NCBI RefSeq assembly: GCF_033304595.1
Contig: NZ_CP116341.1
Span: 2,335,001 to 2,399,000, forward strand
Length of the DNA stretch: 64,000 bases
Reading direction: 5' to 3'
Source: Sporosarcina jeotgali
GTDB taxonomy: Bacteria; Bacillota; Bacilli; Bacillales_A; Planococcaceae
Numbering within the stretch: position 1 is the first letter of the stretch; each line of letters opens with the position of its first letter. Made by a program: the position numbers and the translations under genes. This document shows positions 45,728 through 53,940 of this stretch, in pieces. The notes beneath the pieces are model-generated. The model was not told the DNA's origin and did no database searches. It worked only from the letters and a program-made list of their open reading frames with translations.

Positions 45728-45767
45728 GAAGCCAGCGTCTGTATTTTTACAAACGCTGGCTTTTTTT
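45728..45767. terminator. Bidirectional terminator
   Basis: Stem AAGCCAGCGT / ACGCTGGCTT with a TTTTTTT run. Confidence 0.85.
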
Positions 45768-45791
45768 ATGAGTCATCAGCAAGTCCAAAGT

Positions 45792-45875
45792 TCACCACTT
45801 CCAATCAGGAAGTAAAATGAGTTTGACGAGTTCCCTCATATGCGGATCATCGTCTACAATTAACACGTTGGCCAT
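45792..45875 (-). pseudogene. Remnant of a response regulator (receiver-domain N-terminus)
   Basis: Behind a good GAGGAGGG site, ATG 45875 opens MANVLIVDDDPHMRELVKL, the start of an OmpR-type receiver domain including the acidic cluster DDD. It stops after 27 codons and nothing further downstream continues the domain before the terminator. This looks like a deleted response regulator rather than a working gene. Confidence 0.75.
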
Positions 45876-46065
45876 CGCCTCATCCCTCCTCTGCAATCAT
45901 CCGCTGCTGAACAAATCAATTTCCATCGGCTCCCTTGGTTTTATCATAATACACGTTTGTAAACTCAGTATAAACTTATTAAAACTTATCTTCCCTGTTC
46001 TCTTCTCCGTTTTCCGTGCACAAACATTTCCATTGCATTTCATCTAACGCAGCAGTAAGATAAGT

Positions 46066-46296
46066 ACATAAGCTGCATTGTTCGTATTCCCATAAAGTTT
46101 TAACCTTTAAGCTGTAAAAGGGAGTTTTATATAGGCTGGGAATGACACGCCGATCATTTATGGTCGGACAGACAGGAACAGTTCTGCGAACACCCACTTT
46201 GAGGAGTGGTGGTTTAAAACTTTCTATGAACCGTAATACGGCAAAGGCGGCCATAATTAAAACGCACCCTCCCATGTGGAAGGTGCGTTTTTTTAT
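46066..46296 (+). ncRNA. Structured RNA resembling 6S RNA, with terminator
   Basis: A possible promoter (TTGCAT 46033-46038, TAAGAT 46056-46061, 17 bp apart) precedes an RNA with a long closing helix: CATAAAGTTTTAACC (46091-46105) pairs with GGTTTAAAACTTTCTATG (46211-46228), extended by CGTATT with AATACG. Inside are a large bubble, a hairpin at about 46150-46168 and a second hairpin at 46191-46211. This rod with a central bubble is the 6S layout, and AGTTTTAACC about 35-40 nt from the start resembles the product-RNA template of B. subtilis 6S-1. A strong stem ACGCACC / GGTGCGT plus T-run (46260-46294) ends it. Identity is inferred from architecture. Confidence 0.58.
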
Positions 46297-46460
46297 TGTA
46301 CTTTATTTTTTGAACCGTTTTTCTGAATCAATGAGATCTGCCCTGCATGCATTCCTGTATGATACATAAGACGTCCAAGCTCTAATAAGTTCCTTGAAGC
46401 GAGTACGAGGAGGATTATGTCGGGTACATATGAATCTGAGTAATCAAAAATAAAATATTG
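46293..46460 (-). pseudogene. C-terminal remnant of a DinB-like protein
   Basis: The minus strand is open for about 55 codons and encodes NLLELGRLMYHTGMHAGQIS, which resembles the C-terminal helix with a metal histidine of DinB/YfiT-fold proteins. An in-frame TAA lies directly upstream, there is no start codon with a ribosome site, and the N-terminal two thirds are missing. Its stop falls in the T-run of the opposite-strand terminator. Confidence 0.55.
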
Positions 46461-46471
46461 TTAGTTGAACG

Positions 46472-46506
46472 CAAAAAACCTGCTATTTTATCGAACAATA
46501 GCAGGC
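46472..46506 (-). terminator. Terminator after the HAD phosphatase gene
   Basis: Stem CCTGCTATT / AATAGCAGG followed on the minus strand by TTTTTTG. Confidence 0.85.
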
Positions 46507-46551
46507 GGATTTTCAATTCAGTTTAATTTTCCCGATCGCATATGGATCAGG

Positions 46552-47364
46552 TTAATAATTGTTGTGTGAAGAAACGTCAGCCTCTTTTAACAACCCGCAC
46601 GCAAGTAACCCTTTCAAAATACCATCATTTGAACAGGTGTCAGTTACAAGGTCCGCTTTTTCCTTCAGTTCTGGAATTGCATTCCCCATGGCGATTCCTG
46701 TGCCGACAAATTCAAGCATTTCAAAATCATTCGGGCCATCACCAAATGCATAACTATTCTCAACAGAAATATCGAGATGCTCCATCAATTTACGAATTCC
46801 GACTGCCTTGGATGCACCCTTTGGCAGCATGTCCACCGCGTTTTCATCCCAATGAATAAAGACATAATCCTTTTCATAACGGTCTTTATAAGACTGCATA
46901 TCTTCCATATTGCCGTATAGCTGAATCTGATGAACCGGAGAATGAGCGAAAATTTCTGCATCCACTTCCGGATATTTCAATTTCAATCGGCCAAGACTCC
47001 CGCCCACTAAGGGATGATTCGCCTCATTGGCAGCAAACATTTCAGAATTGGAATACGTAATGCCATGCCCATTTTCTTTTGCCAGCGCACTTAACTCCGT
47101 CAGGATTTCTGTGTCCATGGGATTAGAGAATAATTCTTCGTTTTTATAGACAACATGCTGACCATTCATCGAAACATACGAATCGAATTCTAAGTCTGTC
47201 AACAGTTCTTTGAACATTCTTGGAGCGCGTCCTGTACAAATGACCGTGATAATTCCTTTTTCACGGAGTGCATGCAATGCTTCTTTGGTCGATGGCAAGA
47301 TCGTTTTGTCATGACTCATCAACGTTCCATCCAAGTCGAAAAACACGATTTTTTGATTGTTCAT
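46552..47364 (-). CDS. Cof-type HAD superfamily phosphatase
   Basis: A 270-residue HAD hydrolase of the Cof (type IIB) group. Motif I FFDLDGTLMS near residue 10 carries the nucleophile, motif II CTGRAP near residue 44, and motifs III/IV KAVGIRKL and AFGDGPNDFEML near residue 220. Such enzymes dephosphorylate sugar phosphates or cofactors such as FMN or PLP; the substrate cannot be told. ATG 47364 is 7 nt after AGGAGG; ATG 47370 is too close. Confidence 0.9.
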   Translation of the reverse strand: MNNQKIVFFDLDGTLMSHDKTILPSTKEALHALREKGIITVICTGRAPRMFKELLTDLEFDSYVSMNGQHVVYKNEELFSNPMDTEILTELSALAKENGHGITYSNSEMFAANEANHPLVGGSLGRLKLKYPEVDAEIFAHSPVHQIQLYGNMEDMQSYKDRYEKDYVFIHWDENAVDMLPKGASKAVGIRKLMEHLDISVENSYAFGDGPNDFEMLEFVGTGIAMGNAIPELKEKADLVTDTCSNDGILKGLLACGLLKEADVSSHNNY

Positions 47365-47424
47365 TTCCATTCCTCCTAGCTGCGCATCAGGTCAGGTACT
47401 TTTCCTGGCTCATATAATTTTGCT

Positions 47425-48282
47425 TCAATCTACTTTTTTAACTACATATTTATCTTTTAAAGCTTGCTGTAATGAGCTATGTGTTTCAATTGTTGAGAAA
47501 TCCAATCCTAACTGAATCGATGTCTGTGCAATTTCCGGCCGAATCCCAGTAATCGTTGACTTCACACCAAGCAAATCGAGCACTTGAATGACTTCATAAA
47601 TTTGGTTTGCGACCATTGTGTCGATAATCGATACTCCTGATAAATCGATAAATAATTTTATTATATCTGTTTTGATACACTTGGCAGGCACCACTTCCAA
47701 AATAGCCTTTGCGCGTTCGGTATCAATGTCTCCAACCAGCGGTAAAATCCCGATATTTTCATTGATTTTAATAATAGGGGAACTCAGCTCATCGATTAGA
47801 CTTTGCTGAGCGCTTAAACGCGTCGTCATGAGTGTGAAATACATGGCAGAGAAGGCTGTAAGCAATTCGTCGAAAGCTAAATGGACCGTTTCTCCCCACT
47901 GCAGGACTACTGTAACAGGAACTGCTTCCGTTTGCTGTCCAACGAATCGTTCAATTTGTCTCCAGAATACTTTGCGGACACGGCTGATGGCATCGACCAC
48001 TTCTGATATCGGCGTATTCGATGCAATTCGGCTTTTCGCAATCACTTCTGCCCATTCTTTTTTTTGCTCGTCAAAGTTCCCTGAAGGTCCTAACAAACTG
48101 CTGGCAATCGTCAGGTTCGTTAAATTATTCTGCTCTCTTAACCTTTGCTCAGTAGCTGCGCTCGCATCACTTGAGTAAATCGACTCCTGACCTGAATCAC
48201 GAAGTGCAAGCCATTCGTTAGTGATTGTAGTGATATTGTCCATTAAATAGATGTTTAATTCTTTATTCCAATCCATCATCAC
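47425..48282 (-). CDS. RsbR-family stressosome protein with STAS domain
   Basis: A 285-residue protein: N-terminal globin-like, non-heme sensor domain (residues 1-155) and C-terminal STAS domain. Two phosphorylatable threonines known from B. subtilis RsbRA (T171, T205) are conserved 34 residues apart as T188 in IDTERA and T222 in IDTMVA. Such proteins assemble with RsbS and RsbT into the stressosome that controls sigma-B or other outputs. The start is GTG 48282 (8 nt after AGGAG) or ATG 48279. No rsbS/rsbT genes are adjacent, as is usual for RsbRB, RC and RD paralogues. Confidence 0.9.
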   Translation of the reverse strand: MMMDWNKELNIYLMDNITTITNEWLALRDSGQESIYSSDASAATEQRLREQNNLTNLTIASSLLGPSGNFDEQKKEWAEVIAKSRIASNTPISEVVDAISRVRKVFWRQIERFVGQQTEAVPVTVVLQWGETVHLAFDELLTAFSAMYFTLMTTRLSAQQSLIDELSSPIIKINENIGILPLVGDIDTERAKAILEVVPAKCIKTDIIKLFIDLSGVSIIDTMVANQIYEVIQVLDLLGVKSTITGIRPEIAQTSIQLGLDFSTIETHSSLQQALKDKYVVKKVD

Positions 48283-48359
48283 TTTGTATGCTCCTATCTC
48301 TTACTAATATGTACATGCTAACCCTCTACTCATCTTACATCAGAATCACATTTTTTGCA

Positions 48360-48387
48360 GAAAAAACCGGAGAGTCTCCTCTCCGGA
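48360..48387 (-). terminator. Terminator after the LysM-3D gene
   Basis: Perfect stem CCGGAGAG / CTCTCCGG with TTTTTT on the minus strand. Confidence 0.9.
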
Positions 48388-48394
48388 TAAGTAC

Positions 48395-49189
48395 TTAGTT
48401 TAAGATTTTCACACGAACTTTCTTTACCCCCCAGGACAAGGCAGAATCTAATCCTGGTATGAACACATCAATTTTATGTCCTTTAATCGCACCGCCTGTA
48501 TCCCCCGCAATTGCTTCACCATATCCTTCCACCCAAACGCGAGATCCGAGCGGGATGACAGAAGGGTCGACCGCAATTACTTTTTGGTTTGGATTCGCCC
48601 GCAAATTAATACCGATTTTCGTAGTACCCGAGCAGCCATTACAATATGCGGTATATGCCGTGGCAGTCATGGTAAGTTCTCGTCCCGTCTGCGTTGAAGC
48701 AGGAACAGTGGCAGGGGCGGAAGCAGTTTTGGATGAAACCGCTGTCTTAGCCGTCGTCGGGGTTGAAGTTTTCGCTTGCTGCTTGGTTACAGGTGCAGGT
48801 GCAGCTGCAATCACCTGTTTCATCTTTTTCATGTTTGTCGTGGAGCCCGGTGCTTCTAAAGAAACATTTAGCACTTCTCCCGGATGTATAAGTTCTCCTG
48901 CGAGCGCATTCCACTCAATTAATGATTGCAATGGGACGGAGTGCGCTAACGCTATTCTGTATAAGTTATCTCCAGGTTGTACCGTGTACGTAAGGGATGG
49001 TTTCTCTTCTAATAGCGGGTTATCGGCAATCAGTTCTGTGCCAACTGCAGGTTGAAACGGATAGACATCCCTTCCTTCCGCCGTTTCTGATTCATCTGTT
49101 GAAACAGATTCGCTCGACTCGGCAACAACGGGTGCTGCCGCCAATACAAATGCCAACAGGAAAACAATGGCTTGTACAATCTTTTTCAA
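48395..49189 (-). CDS. Secreted LysM and 3D-domain cell-wall protein (YocH/Rpf2-like)
   Basis: A 264-residue exported protein. A signal peptide ends near VVAES (residue 23); one LysM domain (YTVQPGDNLYRIALAH, about residues 67-110) binds peptidoglycan; a Thr/Ala/Lys-rich linker follows; the C-terminal 3D domain has GDTGGAIKGHKIDVF with the three conserved aspartates. This domain order matches YocH/YorM and resuscitation-promoting Rpf2 proteins, which act as lytic transglycosylase-like wall enzymes. TTG 49189 follows GGAGG by 7 nt. In B. subtilis yocH is controlled by WalR; I see no convincing WalR box here. Confidence 0.9.
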   Translation of the reverse strand: MKKIVQAIVFLLAFVLAAAPVVAESSESVSTDESETAEGRDVYPFQPAVGTELIADNPLLEEKPSLTYTVQPGDNLYRIALAHSVPLQSLIEWNALAGELIHPGEVLNVSLEAPGSTTNMKKMKQVIAAAPAPVTKQQAKTSTPTTAKTAVSSKTASAPATVPASTQTGRELTMTATAYTAYCNGCSGTTKIGINLRANPNQKVIAVDPSVIPLGSRVWVEGYGEAIAGDTGGAIKGHKIDVFIPGLDSALSWGVKKVRVKILN

Positions 49190-49321
49190 ATGAATTCCTC
49201 CTTCAATGATTAAAAATGCGCGTCACATATATGATTCGACTGACGCTGTTTGTAAGTATTACCACTCATATACTTTTTAATCATTCATTTGATAATTGAA
49301 GAGTTTCTAACGATACACATG

Positions 49322-49365
49322 AAAAAGTAGCAGACTCCCATTACTTGGGAAGCTGCTACTTTTTT
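49322..49365. terminator. Terminator between msrA and the LysM-3D gene
   Basis: Stem AAGTAGCAG / CTGCTACTT with an inner CCC/GGG and flanking A/T-runs; on the minus strand it terminates msrA. Confidence 0.85.
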
Positions 49366-49377
49366 AGTGAATGTTTG

Positions 49378-50046
49378 CTACCATTTCATATCTCGAAGTT
49401 TATCGATCAATACTTGCTGAGAATCCTCCGTAATTGGCCACATTTCGATTTCTGCAATCAGTTCTTGCCTGGAACCGAAGCCTTTTACAAACCCATTAAG
49501 CCGCGCTGCAAACGTGGAATTCACCAGCATTTCTAAGTTAGGAAAGAATGCTTGAATTTGCTCCAATGCCTGTGGATACCTCTTGAGATAGTATTTTTGA
49601 TGGCGTGTTTCTGCCGGAGTAAACGATTCAAACGGAGCGATTTCCGTTTCGATGGCTTCTCCCAAAGTTGCTTCCATTTCCTTTTTGACACGTAAGATGT
49701 CTTGAAGCTGTTTTTCGTTCCGATAGCGGAGAATGGACAAATATTGCCGCCCTTTATATGCATCCCGATTCGGATAATGATGATTCCAGAATACATTCAG
49801 CAGCGTTTCATAAGAAATCAGGGTAGGATCAAAGTCTATTTCTATCGTTTCTGAATGATCTCCAAGTTTCCGATATGTCGGACTTTCAGTAGTGCCGCCC
49901 GCATATCCAACACGGGTTCTAAGTACACCGGGTATGCCGCCGAACCTGGCTTCAGGTCCCCAAAAGCACCCCATTCCAAACAATGCTGTTTCAAATGGCA
50001 CTTCATGTAATCCTTGCTCTATTACTAAAATTGTAACTGGCTGCAT
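49378..50046 (-). CDS. msrA: Peptide methionine sulfoxide reductase MsrA
   Basis: A 222-residue enzyme reducing methionine-S-sulfoxide in proteins. The catalytic cysteine is in GMGCFWGPEARF near residue 27, followed by the GYAGG loop. No other cysteine is present, so the resolving Cys found near the C-terminus of many MsrA proteins is lacking; regeneration must come directly from thioredoxin. The C-terminal 60 residues extend beyond the catalytic core and have no recognisable motif. ATG 50046 follows GAGGTGA. The 21-bp repeat array lies about 75 bp upstream. Confidence 0.92.
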   Translation of the reverse strand: MQPVTILVIEQGLHEVPFETALFGMGCFWGPEARFGGIPGVLRTRVGYAGGTTESPTYRKLGDHSETIEIDFDPTLISYETLLNVFWNHHYPNRDAYKGRQYLSILRYRNEKQLQDILRVKKEMEATLGEAIETEIAPFESFTPAETRHQKYYLKRYPQALEQIQAFFPNLEMLVNSTFAARLNGFVKGFGSRQELIAEIEMWPITEDSQQVLIDKLRDMKW

Positions 50047-50120
50047 GATATCACCTCGTCTATTTAACTGTACCCAATTTGATTCGGGGGGTAATCTTTT
50101 TGTGTGGATGGTTGGGGGGA

Positions 50121-50217
50121 ATCGGCCAGATCAGGGACGGTATCGGCCAGTTGAGCTTATGTATCGGCCACTTGGAGCGTGGAATCGGCCAGGTGAAGCC
50201 TACAATCGGCCACGAGA
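50121..50217. repeat. 21-bp phased repeat array (five ATCGGCCA cores)
   Basis: ATCGGCCA occurs at 50121, 50142, 50163, 50184 and 50205, a spacing of exactly 21 bp each time, followed by G or C. The 12-13 bp between cores are not conserved. The region is between msrA (upstream side) and the end of an ABC-F gene and is more GC-rich than its surroundings. Open frames across it on both strands arise from the repeat and have no ribosome site. Confidence 0.9.
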
Positions 50218-50282
50218 CACAATTCAGCCGCGGTAAGGGATTAATTGGAAGCACGTTGCCCCTCTAATCACACTTCTTCACA

Positions 50283-50325
50283 CAAAAAAACTGCAAGCAC
50301 ACCAATCTCTATTGGCACACTTGCG
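50283..50325 (-). terminator. Terminator after the ABC-F gene
   Basis: Stem GCAAGTGTGCCAAT / ATTGGTGTGCTTGC with TTTTTTT on the minus strand. Confidence 0.9.
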
Positions 50326-50335
50326 GATTTTATCA

Positions 50336-51892
50336 TTAGAACATTTTCGTCGTCCAGGTTTCGCCGTTCCACATTTTATTCACGACGCCTTCGTAAAAAT
50401 CAGGCTCGTGGGAAATGAGCAGAACGCTTCCCTTGAATTCGGTCAGTGCACGCTTCAGTTCAGCTTTTGCATCGACATCCAAGTGATTCGTCGGCTCATC
50501 CAGCACAAGTAAATTAGTTTCCTGATTGACGAGCTTACACAAACGAACTTTTGCCCGCTCTCCCCCGCTCAATACTTTTACTTTACTCTCAATATGCTTC
50601 GTAGTCAGACCTACACGCGCAAGAGCTGCGCGCACTTCATACTGTGTAAAGTGAGGGAATTCACTCCAGATTTCTTCCAAGCACGTTTTGTCGCTGTCTG
50701 ATTTCATCTCTTGTTCAAAATAACCGATAGCCAAATGTTCGCCACGCTCAACGGATCCAGACAATGCTGGAATCTCTCCAAGTAAACTCTTCAGCAGCGT
50801 CGTTTTACCGATACCGTTCGCCCCAGACAACGCGATTTTCTGACCGCGCTCCATTTCAAGATCAAGTGGACTTGATAACGGTTCATCATAACCGATTACA
50901 AGCTGGTTTGTTTGAAACAGATACTTACTCGGAGTCCGTGCCATCTTGAAATCAAAACGAGGCTTCGGCTTTTCAGAATCCAGTTCAATCATGTCCATCT
51001 TATCCAACTTTTTCTGACGTGATTGCGCCATTTTACTCGTCGCAGCATTCGCTTTGTTCCGAGCTACGAAATCTTTCAACCCCGCGATTTCCTTTTGCTG
51101 TTTCTTGTAGGCTGCTTCCACTTGCTGCTTTTTCATTTCATGGACACGTAAAAACTCATCGTAATCCCCTGGATACCGTGTGATTTCCTGATTCTCCATG
51201 TGATAAATCAAGTTTACGACACTGTTCAAAAACGGGATATCGTGGGAAATCAGTACAAATGCGCTTGGATAGTTTTGCAAATATGTGCGCAGCCATTCAA
51301 TATGCTCCACATCTAAATAGTTCGTCGGCTCATCCAATAGCAAAATATCCGGCTTCTCTAACAGCAATTTGCCAAGTAATACTTTTGTCCGCTGACCGCC
51401 GCTTAAATCATTCACATCGCGGTCCAGACCGAATTCATCCAACCCAAGACCATTTGCGACTTCTTCTACTTTTGCATCCAAAATATAAAAATCCTGCTGC
51501 TCCAGATCATCCTGGATCTGACCCGTCTCTTCCAAAATCGCTTCCAGTTCATCCGGATCTACTTCAGCCATCTTCGCAAACAGCCCGTTCATTTCACTTT
51601 CCATATCGTACAAATATTGAAACGCTGTGCGCAATACATCGCGGATCGTACTTCCTTGTTTCAACGCAGCATGCTGATCTAAATAACCAACACGAACACG
51701 TTTCGCCCAAGATACTGTTCCCGCGTCTGGTTCAAGTTTGCGCGTGATTATATTCATAAACGTCGATTTTCCTTCTCCATTTGCACCGACAAGCCCAATA
51801 TGCTCGCCAGCTAACAGCCGGAACGACACGTCTTCAAAAATTGCACGGTCTCCAAAACCATGACTCAAATTTGATACAGTTAATAAACTCAT
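50336..51892 (-). CDS. ABC-F ATPase (YkpA/YbiT-like)
   Basis: A 518-residue protein with two ATPase modules and no membrane segment. The first has GANGEGKST, DLSGGQRTK and LLLDEPTNYLD; the second GANGIGKTT, LSGGERAK and VLDEPTNHLD. Between them a charged helical linker (about residues 240-310, KKQQVEAAYKKQQKE) is the P-site tRNA-interaction motif. ABC-F proteins act on the ribosome, resolving stalls or protecting from antibiotics; this housekeeping YkpA-like branch is more likely than a resistance factor. ATG 51892 is 8 nt after AGG. Confidence 0.92.
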   Translation of the reverse strand: MSLLTVSNLSHGFGDRAIFEDVSFRLLAGEHIGLVGANGEGKSTFMNIITRKLEPDAGTVSWAKRVRVGYLDQHAALKQGSTIRDVLRTAFQYLYDMESEMNGLFAKMAEVDPDELEAILEETGQIQDDLEQQDFYILDAKVEEVANGLGLDEFGLDRDVNDLSGGQRTKVLLGKLLLEKPDILLLDEPTNYLDVEHIEWLRTYLQNYPSAFVLISHDIPFLNSVVNLIYHMENQEITRYPGDYDEFLRVHEMKKQQVEAAYKKQQKEIAGLKDFVARNKANAATSKMAQSRQKKLDKMDMIELDSEKPKPRFDFKMARTPSKYLFQTNQLVIGYDEPLSSPLDLEMERGQKIALSGANGIGKTTLLKSLLGEIPALSGSVERGEHLAIGYFEQEMKSDSDKTCLEEIWSEFPHFTQYEVRAALARVGLTTKHIESKVKVLSGGERAKVRLCKLVNQETNLLVLDEPTNHLDVDAKAELKRALTEFKGSVLLISHEPDFYEGVVNKMWNGETWTTKMF

Positions 51893-51995
51893 GTTGTACA
51901 CCTATTCTTTCTTCCCAGATTCAAGTGAATTGGATTACCAATTTCACATCTACTCGCAATCATACTAAAAACAATGGGATACCGCCACCTTCTCC

Positions 51996-52028
51996 ATAAA
52001 AAAACGCCTCTATAAAAGAGACGCTTTC
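51996..52028 (-). terminator. Terminator after mntH
   Basis: Stem AGCGTCTCT / AGAGGCGT with TTTTTTT on the minus strand. Confidence 0.82.
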
Positions 52029-52031
52029 CAT

Positions 52032-53372
52032 TTACCCCAGATCATGGCCGGTCACAACAATATATCCGATTAGGAACACATTCAAAATAATAATGACCAC
52101 CGTACTTGTCCATGCGAGAATTTTAATCGGCAATGAATTCACGAACTCGCCCATTTTCTTTTTATCACTCGTAAATTTCACAAGCGGAACGACCGCAAAA
52201 GGCAGCGCCAAACTCAAAATCACCTGACTCCATAACAGCAGTTCTCCAGTACCCTTTGACCCTGCAATCCAAGTGACGATAAAGGCAGGAATTACCGCCA
52301 GCAAACGCGTAATCAGTCTGCGCATCCATGGAGTAATCCGTAAGTTTATGAACCCTTCCATTACAATTTGGCCGCTAATCGTTCCTGTAATGGTGGAATT
52401 TTGACCCGAAGCAAGGAGTGCAACTGCAAACAGTGTACTCGCAATCCCGACTCCGAGCGTCGGGCTCAACAAATTATAAGCTGCCTCAATTTCAGTGACA
52501 TCCAGTTTCGTCCCGTAAAACGCTGCAGCACCTAAAATAAGGATTGCCGAGTTAATTAGAAACGCTACTGTCAACGAGAAACCTGAATCGATCAATGAAA
52601 ACTTAATCGCTTCCTTTTTCCCTTTCAGCGTCCGTTCATAATTACGTGTCTGCACGATGGAAGAGTGCAAGTAAAGATTATGCGGCATGACAGTAGCGCC
52701 TAAAATCCCAAGCGCAATGAACAGCATACTCGGATCTGTTATAATCTCTGTTCGAGGTACAAACCCTGCAAACAAAGCAGAAACTTCAGGTTTAGATGAA
52801 ATCACTTCAAACACAAATACAATAAAAATAGTTGCCATCAACACAATGACGATGGATTCAATAATTCGGAACCCTTTTCTTTGTAAATAGAGAAGAAGCA
52901 GGACATCCAGCGTTGTGATGGCAATCCCGGCTAATAAGGGAATCCCGAATAATAGATTCAATGCAATCGCAGAACCGATTACTTCAGCTAAGTCGGTTGC
53001 GATAATGGCTAATTCTGTGATGATCCATAGAAATATGGACATCTTTTTCCCAACAGATGCACTCGTCGCCTGCGCTAAGTCCTTTCCTGTTACAATTCCA
53101 AGCTTTGCAGATAATGACTGCAGAAGCACAGCTATTAAATTTGAAATGAGAATGACACTCAGCAGCAAATATCCAAAACGCGCACCGCCGGCAATGGATG
53201 TCGCCCAGTTTCCTGGGTCCACATATCCTACTGCAACGAGTGAACCCGGTCCGGCAAATGCCAGCAGCTTGCGCCAGAATCCTTTTTTGTTCCGGACATC
53301 AATCGTACTATTGACTTCTTCCAGACTGACCCCTGAGCTTTCCCGAAGCCAGCCGTTTTTTTCATTACTCAT
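52032..53372 (-). CDS. mntH: NRAMP-family Mn(II)/H+ symporter MntH
   Basis: A 446-residue transporter with eleven membrane segments. The metal-site motifs are DPGN (GYVDPGNWATSIAGG, about residue 52) in segment 1 and MPHNLYLHSS near residue 225 in segment 6. It imports Mn(II), linking to PerR, whose sensing depends on the Mn/Fe ratio. ATG 53372 follows GGGAGG by 7 nt. A sequence resembling an MntR operator lies just upstream. Confidence 0.94.
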   Translation of the reverse strand: MSNEKNGWLRESSGVSLEEVNSTIDVRNKKGFWRKLLAFAGPGSLVAVGYVDPGNWATSIAGGARFGYLLLSVILISNLIAVLLQSLSAKLGIVTGKDLAQATSASVGKKMSIFLWIITELAIIATDLAEVIGSAIALNLLFGIPLLAGIAITTLDVLLLLYLQRKGFRIIESIVIVLMATIFIVFVFEVISSKPEVSALFAGFVPRTEIITDPSMLFIALGILGATVMPHNLYLHSSIVQTRNYERTLKGKKEAIKFSLIDSGFSLTVAFLINSAILILGAAAFYGTKLDVTEIEAAYNLLSPTLGVGIASTLFAVALLASGQNSTITGTISGQIVMEGFINLRITPWMRRLITRLLAVIPAFIVTWIAGSKGTGELLLWSQVILSLALPFAVVPLVKFTSDKKKMGEFVNSLPIKILAWTSTVVIIILNVFLIGYIVVTGHDLG

Positions 53373-53390
53373 GAGCAGCCTCCCAACATT

Positions 53391-53406
53391 CTTTCCCTTG
53401 TGCAAC
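53391..53406 (-). promoter_or_regulatory. MntR-box-like sequence upstream of mntH
   Basis: On the minus strand GTTGCACAAGGGAAAG resembles the mntH operator of B. subtilis as I remember it (TTTGCATnAGGGAAA), with about 12 matches in 16. It ends about 20 bp before the start codon. Confidence 0.45.
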
Positions 53407-53503
53407 TTTTTAATTAAAACAAGGAACTTACATTTAATGTTTTATAGCATAGCACGATTTTTCAAGATGTAAATTACTTTGCTTGAATGTTCGAAATGCG
53501 CAA

Positions 53504-53536
53504 TAAAAAAACCGTTCAGATTAGTCTGAGCGGTTT
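53504..53536 (-). terminator. Terminator after the HxlR regulator gene
   Basis: Stem AAACCGCTCAGA / TCTGAACGGTTT with a TTTTTTT run on the minus strand. Confidence 0.88.
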
Positions 53537-53551
53537 CAATAGCATCTATTC

Positions 53552-53905
53552 CTATTTTGCTTCCGGTTCAGATATCTCCAGTGTCTGCTTATGGATGACA
53601 TGTTTAGTGCCCCACTCATGCATCGCTTCTAATATAGGACTCAGCGTTCTTCCATAGTCTGTCATCGAATACTCCACTTTAGGCGGAACTTGAGGGTACA
53701 CAACGCGTTGAATGATGTCTTCGTCTTCTAACTCACGCAGCTGCTTCGTCAGCATCTTCTGCGTAATTCCCGGCATGCTTCGCTTTAGTTCGCTAAACCG
53801 TTTTGTTCCTTCATGCAGTAAATGCAAAATGATGACCGGCTTCCATTTTCCCACAACAATTCCGAGCGCTTCTTCCACTCGACATTGAGACACTTCACCT
53901 TCCAC
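53552..53905 (-). CDS. HxlR-family winged-helix regulator (thiol-sensor type)
   Basis: A 117-residue regulator. [15 protein letters not shown] near residue 20, [20 protein letters not shown] and a wing around residues 60-75 are the HxlR fold. A single cysteine near the N-terminus (SQCRVEE, C8) is in the position used by YodB, CatR and HypR to sense quinones, diamide or hypochlorite. GTG 53905 follows GGGGGAG. It is divergent from a nitroreductase gene, the usual target of this class. Confidence 0.9.
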   Translation of the reverse strand: MEGEVSQCRVEEALGIVVGKWKPVIILHLLHEGTKRFSELKRSMPGITQKMLTKQLRELEDEDIIQRVVYPQVPPKVEYSMTDYGRTLSPILEAMHEWGTKHVIHKQTLEISEPEAK

Positions 53906-53940
53906 ACTTACTCCCCCTGACGGTATCTTTTTAGATACTA

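Noticed and set aside
45979-46275. 98-residue open frame on the minus strand
   Set aside because: It lies opposite the structured RNA, has no ribosome site and no recognisable protein features.
50060-50267. Open frames on both strands across the 21-bp array, with repeated IGQ or WPI tripeptides
   Set aside because: A 21-bp period keeps every frame repetitive and open; there is no ribosome site, and the fillers between cores are not conserved at protein level.
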